A stretch of 32,364 bases of DNA. It comes from Sutterella parvirubra YIT 11816 (lineage in GTDB: Bacteria > Pseudomonadota > Gammaproteobacteria > Burkholderiales > Burkholderiaceae_F). The DNA lies in contig NZ_JH604847.1 of assembly GCF_000250875.1 (NCBI RefSeq), positions 1-32,364 of the forward strand, read 5' to 3'. This document shows, piece by piece, positions 26,888-32,364 of the stretch (its first letter is position 1; each line of letters begins with the position of its first letter). A program made the position numbers and the translations under genes. The notes under the pieces are model-generated. The model did no database searches and was not told the origin of the DNA. It worked only from the letters and a program-made list of their open reading frames with translations.

Positions 26888-27664
26888 ATGGAAGCCACTT
26901 TCGCCCCGAAAAAGCTCCGGGGCGCCCTCGCGGCGCTCTCGGGCGCGCTCGTCCTCGCGGGCTGCGCGCAGGTGCCGCCCAACGCGGGCGAGAATCCCGC
27001 CGACCCCTACGAGGCGATGAACCGCCACGTCTACGCCTTCAACGATTCGATCGACCGCGCGGTGCTCAAACCCGTCGCCAAGGGCTACAAGGCCGTGACG
27101 CCCGAGATCGTGCAGACCGGGGTGAGCAACGCGACCGACAACCTTTTTTCGCCCTCGCACGCCGTCAACAACGTGCTTCAGGGGAAGGTGAGCGACGGGA
27201 TCGGGCAGGGCTTCCGCTTCCTCGTGAACTCCACCTTCGGGCTGCTGGGCCTCATCGACGTGGCCGACATGATCGGGCTCGAAGAAAAGCAGGAAGACTT
27301 CGGGCAGACGCTCGCCGTCTGGGGCGTCGGGCAGGGGAGCTACCTCGTGATTCCCTTCCTCGGGCCTTCGTCCACGCGCGACGTGTGGCGCTACCCCGAA
27401 GAGTTCGTGACGAGTCCGATGACCTACGCGCTCTGGAACGAAGACTGGTGGATCGGAGCGGCGATCACCGCCGTCGGGGTCATCGACACGCGTGCGCAGC
27501 TTCTCGAATATGAGGATCTCCGCGCGGGCGTCGTCGACGAATACGCCGCGATGCGCGACGCCTACCTCGCGGGGCGCGAGCGCGCCGTCGCGGACGGCGG
27601 CGTCGCCGACCCCGACGCCGAGCTCGAAAGGCTCACGCCGCTCCCGCTCGACGACGAAGAATAA
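26888..27664 (+). CDS. mlaA: Outer-membrane lipoprotein MlaA (VacJ)
   Basis: MlaA removes misplaced phospholipids from the outer leaflet of the outer membrane. The 258-residue protein has a signal peptide with lipobox LAGC (23-26, Cys26) and the VacJ core: DPYEAMNRHVYAFNDSIDRA, INSTFG-like LVNSTFGLLGLIDVADMIGL, and FGQTLAVWGVGQGSYLVIPF. In this order mlaA lies inside the operon, as in other betaproteobacteria, rather than elsewhere as in E. coli. Confidence 0.96.
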   Translation: MEATFAPKKLRGALAALSGALVLAGCAQVPPNAGENPADPYEAMNRHVYAFNDSIDRAVLKPVAKGYKAVTPEIVQTGVSNATDNLFSPSHAVNNVLQGKVSDGIGQGFRFLVNSTFGLLGLIDVADMIGLEEKQEDFGQTLAVWGVGQGSYLVIPFLGPSSTRDVWRYPEEFVTSPMTYALWNEDWWIGAAITAVGVIDTRAQLLEYEDLRAGVVDEYAAMRDAYLAGRERAVADGGVADPDAELERLTPLPLDDEE

Positions 27665-27707
27665 CGACCGGATCAACCCATTCAACGCTAGACAAGAGGA
27701 CAACGCC

Positions 27708-28349
27708 ATGCAGCGACGCCGACTGATTCTCGCCACGGGCCTTGCGCTCGCCGCCCCCGCGCCCGCCGTTTGGGCTTGGGACGACAAGGGTGATCCGTTC
27801 GCCTTCGTCGTCGACGTGAGCAACGAAATCCTGGACGAGATCCGCAGGGACCCGGCCTTGGCGCACGGGGATCCGGAACACGTCCGTCAGTTGGTGGACG
27901 GGAAGATCCTCCCCGTCACCGACTTCACGCTGATGACGCGCCTCACGGTGGGGCCGGACTGGCGCAAGGCCTCGGCCGAAGAGCGTCAGCGCCTTGAGCA
28001 GGGCTTTCGCGGGCTGCTGATCCGCGTCTATTCGGGCGCGCTCCTTCAGGTGAAGGATCAGCGCTGCGAACTCCGTCCGACGCGCGTCAAGACCGTGAAG
28101 GACGAGATGGTGATCCGCACGCTCCTCAAAGCCTCCGGCCAGAAGGACCTCGGTCTCGACTACCGCATCTACCGCGCCAAGGACGGCGCCTGGAAGATCG
28201 TCGACGTCAACGTCGAGGGGATCTGGCTCGTCGAAAACTACCGCTCGCAGTTCGCCTCGGTGCTGAGTTCCGAAGGCGTCCCCGGCCTCATCAAGATGCT
28301 CGAAACCCGCGCGGACGAGCTCGCCGCGAAGAACAAGGCCAAGTCCTGA
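27708..28349 (+). CDS. mlaC: Periplasmic phospholipid carrier MlaC
   Basis: This 213-residue protein has a signal peptide with likely cleavage after AVWA (residue 23) and the MlaC fold: VDGKILPVTDFTLMTRLTVG, FRGLLIRVYSGALLQVKDQ and GAWKIVDVNVEGIWLVENYR. It shuttles phospholipid between MlaA and MlaD. The N-terminus QRRRLILATG resembles a twin-arginine motif, though E. coli MlaC uses Sec. AAGAGGA lies seven bases before ATG 27708; the longer frame upstream lies within mlaA and is not used. Confidence 0.95.
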   Translation: MQRRRLILATGLALAAPAPAVWAWDDKGDPFAFVVDVSNEILDEIRRDPALAHGDPEHVRQLVDGKILPVTDFTLMTRLTVGPDWRKASAEERQRLEQGFRGLLIRVYSGALLQVKDQRCELRPTRVKTVKDEMVIRTLLKASGQKDLGLDYRIYRAKDGAWKIVDVNVEGIWLVENYRSQFASVLSSEGVPGLIKMLETRADELAAKNKAKS

Positions 28350-28358
28350 GGACCCTCT

Positions 28359-29989
<1,631 letters not shown>

Positions 29990-30004
29990 GGCCTAGACCA
30001 AAGT

Positions 30005-30038
30005 GGGGACGACGGGAGTCGTCCCCATGCCGCATAAT
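30005..30038 (+). terminator. Hairpin and -10-like element before hinT
   Basis: GGGGACGAC 30005-30013 pairs perfectly with GTCGTCCCC 30018-30026 over a GGGA loop, with no T-tract. CATAAT at 30033-30038 matches a -10 hexamer at 5 of 6 positions but has no -35. The layout repeats that before murA. Confidence 0.4.
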
Positions 30039-30071
30039 GAACGGATGACTTCCACACGAACGGAGAGCAGC

Positions 30072-30404
30072 ATGCAGGACTGCATTTTCTGCAAGATCGG
30101 CCGCGGCGACATCCCCTCCCGCAAGATCTACGAGGACGACGACGTCCTCGCCTTCCACGACATCAACCCGAAGGCCCCCGTGCACTTCCTGATCATTCCG
30201 AAGAAGCACATCGCCTCGCTCGCCGAAGCGCAGCCCGAGGATGAAGCCCTTTTGGGTAAAATGCTCACGCTTGTGCGCAAGCTCGCCCTGCAGGAAGGTT
30301 GCGTGAACGGCTTCCGGACCGTGATCAATACGGGCCGCGACGGCGGGCAGGAAGTCGCGCACCTTCACATTCACGTGCTGGGCGGTCCCCAGCCCTGGAA
30401 GTAA
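30072..30404 (+). CDS. hinT: HIT-family purine nucleoside phosphoramidase HinT
   Basis: The 110-residue protein has the histidine triad HLHIHV (His97, His99, His101), the C-x-x-C pair near the start (CIFCKIGRGDIP) and VHFLIIPKKHIASL. HinT enzymes hydrolyse AMP-lysine and related phosphoramidates. GGAG at 30062-30065 lies six bases before ATG 30072, which fits better than in-frame starts at 30045 and 30003. It directly precedes tatA, the usual neighbour in betaproteobacteria. Confidence 0.95.
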   Translation: MQDCIFCKIGRGDIPSRKIYEDDDVLAFHDINPKAPVHFLIIPKKHIASLAEAQPEDEALLGKMLTLVRKLALQEGCVNGFRTVINTGRDGGQEVAHLHIHVLGGPQPWK

Positions 30405-30428
30405 TTCTTTTTTTCCCCGGAGTACAAA

Positions 30429-30650
30429 ATGGGTTCCTTTTCCGTCTGGCACTGGCTGATCGTTCTCGTCATCGTCGTTCTCGTGTTCGGCACCGGCAAG
30501 CTCAAGAACATGGGCAAGGACTTGGGCGGCGCGATCAAGGGCTTCAAGGAAGGCATGCGTGAGGGCGAAGACGACAAGCCCGCCGCGCAGATTTCCCAGT
30601 CGAAGGACACCGTCGACGTCGAAGCCAAGGAAAAGACCAAGGCCGACTAA
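30429..30650 (+). CDS. tatA: Twin-arginine translocase subunit TatA
   Basis: TatA assembles into the pore for folded proteins in the inner membrane. The 73-residue protein has an N-terminal membrane helix (about 5-21), the [20 protein letters not shown] amphipathic helix and an acidic tail. GGAG lies eight bases before ATG. A 99-base spacer with a terminator-like hairpin separates it from tatB. Confidence 0.95.
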   Translation: MGSFSVWHWLIVLVIVVLVFGTGKLKNMGKDLGGAIKGFKEGMREGEDDKPAAQISQSKDTVDVEAKEKTKAD

Positions 30651-30693
30651 CGCGACCGCCAAGGTACGCGTTCCCAGAAGAAACGCTGGACGA

Positions 30694-30728
30694 CCGCGGC
30701 AGCCCCAACGGGTTGACCGCGGCCTTTT
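30694..30728 (+). terminator. Weak terminator-like hairpin between tatA and tatB
   Basis: CCGCGG 30694-30699 pairs with CCGCGG 30717-30722, with a second short stem (CCC/GGG) beyond a 4x4 interior loop, and CCTTTT follows. Partial termination here would give more tatA than tatBC mRNA, in line with the known excess of TatA. That effect is inference. Confidence 0.45.
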
Positions 30729-30749
30729 CAATGCATTCGCGGAGCTTTC

Positions 30750-31388
30750 ATGTTTGATTTCGGTTTCAGCGAAATGCTCGTGGTCGGGGTGATCGCGTTG
30801 GTGGTCCTCGGTCCTGAGCGTCTCCCGACCGTCGCCCGTACCGCGGGCGAGTGGGTCGGCAAGGCGCAGCGCTTCGTCGCCCAGGTCAAATCCGACATCG
30901 ACCGCGAGTCCTCACTCGCCGAGCTCAAGAAGATTCAGGAAGAGGCGCGCGCCGTCGCTTCCGACCTCAAGTCGACCGTCGAGAAGGCCGCCACCCAGAT
31001 GGAAAAGGACGTGAAGGCCGTCGCGGACGAGGTGGAGACCAACGCCGCTTCGATCGAGAAGTCCGTCGACGACGCCGTCTCGCAGGTGAGCTCCGAAGTG
31101 AACGCCGCCCGTACGGCGAGCTCGGAAGACATCGCGAGCGTCTACGGGTGGGGTACGCCCGAAACCGTCAACTCGGCCCCGACCCCCTGGCACACGTCGT
31201 CCGAAGCCGAGACGAAGATCTTCAAGAAGCGCTACCACAGCGGGCCCTCCGTCGACGAGCTCGCGGGCGAAATCGAACGCCTGCGCCGCGAACTCGGCAT
31301 GCGCGAAGCGCAGTTGGGCGGCGCCGTCGGCAGCTCCCGGCGGCTTGCGCCCCGCACGCGCAGCAACCGCCCCCGCATCTACCGTTAA
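30750..31388 (+). CDS. tatB: Twin-arginine translocase subunit TatB
   Basis: TatB and TatC form the receptor for twin-arginine signal peptides. The 212-residue protein starts MFDFGFSEMLVVGVIALVVL, with the conserved Glu8 in the membrane helix, followed by GPERLPTVARTAGEWVGKAQ and a long Ala/Glu/Lys-rich helix (about 55-130) likely to be coiled. The C-terminal region ends with a basic SRRLAPRTRSNRPRIYR tail. The closeness to TatC (12 bases) supports TatB rather than a second TatA. Confidence 0.94.
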   Translation: MFDFGFSEMLVVGVIALVVLGPERLPTVARTAGEWVGKAQRFVAQVKSDIDRESSLAELKKIQEEARAVASDLKSTVEKAATQMEKDVKAVADEVETNAASIEKSVDDAVSQVSSEVNAARTASSEDIASVYGWGTPETVNSAPTPWHTSSEAETKIFKKRYHSGPSVDELAGEIERLRRELGMREAQLGGAVGSSRRLAPRTRSNRPRIYR

Positions 31389-31400
31389 GTGGAAGAGAAG

Positions 31401-32201
31401 ATGTCGAACCAACCCCAACAACTTGAGGCGCCCGACGATCCCGCCAACGAGCAGCCGCTCGTCTCCCACCTCGTGGAGCTGCGCAACCGCCTCGTGAAGT
31501 CGGCGATCGCCGTGCTCGTCGTCTTCGTGGCGCTCTCGCCCTTCATGAAGCAGATCTTCGACTACCTGAGCGCGCCGCTGATGGTGGCGCTCCCGCAGGG
31601 GGTGAAGCTCTTGGCGACGGGCGTGGTGGCGCCCTTCATGGTGCCGCTGAAGGTGACGCTCTTCCTCGCGTTCCTCATCGCGCTTCCGATCGTGCTCTAT
31701 CAGGCCTGGGCCTACATCGCGCCGGCCCTCTACCGGCATGAAAAGCGCCTGGCGCTCCCGATCATCGTCTCCTCGATCGTGATGTTCGCGGTCGGGATGG
31801 CCTACTGCTACTTCATCGTCTTCCGCATGGTGTTCCAGTTCATCGCCGGGTTCTCGCCCGATTCGGTGAACTTCGCGCCGGACATCGACTCCTACTTCAG
31901 CTTCGTGCTGACGATGTTCGTGGCGTTCGGGCTCACCTTCGAAGTGCCGATCGTCGTCGTGGTTCTGAACCGCCTCGGCTTCGCCTCCTACGAAAAGCTC
32001 GTCAAGATCCGCCCGTACGTGATCGTCGGCGCCTTCATCGTCGCGGCCATCTTCACGCCGCCCGACGTCCTTTCGCAGACGCTCCTCGCGGTGCCGATCG
32101 TGCTCCTCTTCCAGGTGGGGATCTGGCTCGTGCGCTGGTTCGGCCGCTCGCAGGAAGAGGTTGACGAACTCGCCGAAGAGCGCAAGAACGCGGTCGAGTA
32201 A
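31401..32201 (+). CDS. tatC: Twin-arginine translocase subunit TatC
   Basis: This 266-residue membrane protein has six hydrophobic segments and the TatC signatures: LVSHLVELRNRLVKSAIAVL at the start, the first periplasmic region, YQAWAYIAPALYRHEKR, and FGLTFEVPIVVVVLNRLGF with the conserved glutamate. It binds twin-arginine signal peptides. ATG 31401 is chosen over an in-frame GTG at 31389; GGAAG-like bases lie between them. A terminator follows. Confidence 0.96.
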   Translation: MSNQPQQLEAPDDPANEQPLVSHLVELRNRLVKSAIAVLVVFVALSPFMKQIFDYLSAPLMVALPQGVKLLATGVVAPFMVPLKVTLFLAFLIALPIVLYQAWAYIAPALYRHEKRLALPIIVSSIVMFAVGMAYCYFIVFRMVFQFIAGFSPDSVNFAPDIDSYFSFVLTMFVAFGLTFEVPIVVVVLNRLGFASYEKLVKIRPYVIVGAFIVAAIFTPPDVLSQTLLAVPIVLLFQVGIWLVRWFGRSQEEVDELAEERKNAVE

Positions 32202-32244
32202 CACCGAACAAAGCGGCAAAGACTTCTCAACGAAGAAGAGAAGG

Positions 32245-32281
32245 AAACGCCCGGTCATCCGTCGTGGTGACCGGGTGTTTT
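32245..32281 (+). terminator. Intrinsic terminator after tatC
   Basis: Bases 32245-32257 pair with 32268-32280 (13 pairs, one G-U; core CCCGGTCA with TGACCGGG), ending in GTGTTTTC. It closes the hinT-tatABC unit. Confidence 0.75.
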
Positions 32282-32346
32282 CACATTTGTTGCCCTCTCG
32301 TTTGGAGCGGCAGGTCGTTCGTTCGGGTCAGACAAGGGCTCGAAAC

Positions 32347-32355
32347 TGATACAAT
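32347..32355 (+). promoter_or_regulatory. Extended -10 promoter at right edge
   Basis: TGATACAAT carries the TGn extension and a TACAAT hexamer (5 of 6). No clear -35 is seen. It follows the tatC terminator and would drive a gene outside the window. Confidence 0.45.
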
Positions 32356-32364
32356 AAATCTAAT

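Overview
The window is a 32.4 kb piece of a GC-rich betaproteobacterial chromosome. It is most likely Burkholderiales and plausibly a host-associated lineage such as Sutterellaceae; that placement is my inference. It rests on the EF-Tu C-terminus ending in IIE, the gene orders hslR/hemB/engB, lysA-lptM/cyaY/mrcA, mlaFEDACB-murA and hinT-tatABC, and the aspartate-type (Mg2+) HemB. There are no rRNA, tRNA, phage, CRISPR or antibiotic-type clusters. Nearly all of it is core housekeeping DNA.

Layout. (1) Positions 1-14.8 kb hold the end of tuf and then the complete S10-spc-alpha ribosomal protein cluster on the + strand: rpsJ, rplCDWB, rpsS, rplV, rpsC, rplP, rpmC, rpsQ, rplNXE, rpsNH, rplFR, rpsE, rpmD, rplO, secY, rpmJ, rpsMKD, rpoA, rplQ. 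infA is not between secY and rpmJ. The cluster looks divided into several transcription units. Good promoter-like hexamers precede rpsJ, rplC, rplN, rpmJ, rpoA and rplQ, and strong intrinsic terminators follow secY and rpsD. (2) 14.9-15.4 kb is hslR (Hsp15). It converges on the minus-strand units engB-hemB (15.5-17.2 kb), a class I SAM methyltransferase, guaC (18.3-19.3 kb) and lptM-lysA (19.4-20.9 kb), each with recognisable terminators. (3) cyaY (+) starts back to back with lptM and converges on mrcA (PBP1A, minus). (4) 23.7-24.26 kb is the only long gene-free stretch. It contains a non-autonomous mobile element (MITE) of 187 bp with 27-bp imperfect terminal inverted repeats and an 8-bp target duplication, inserted 28 bp upstream of the mrcA start codon. 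(5) 24.1-28.6 kb is a lipid-asymmetry operon: a 4HBT thioesterase and mlaF-E-D-A-C-B, preceded by an extended -10 promoter and an intrinsic-terminator-like hairpin in its leader. (6) 28.7-32.2 kb is murA, hinT and tatABC, ending in a terminator and an extended -10 promoter for the next gene outside the window.

Functionally the window combines translation and transcription (ribosomal proteins, RpoA), export (SecY, TatABC), cell-envelope building and maintenance (MurA, PBP1A, LysA for meso-DAP and lysine, LptM, the Mla pathway), and tetrapyrrole, Fe-S and purine chores (HemB, CyaY, GuaC).

I found no convincing new multi-gene system. The observations most worth following are the MITE at mrcA, a shared promoter/start-site sequence at rplC and rplQ, promoters nested inside hairpins, alternative RNA structures in the rplN and rpsD leaders, a long C-terminal tail on RpoA, the overlapping start region of lptM and cyaY, and the compact murA-hinT junction where related genomes usually carry the his operon.
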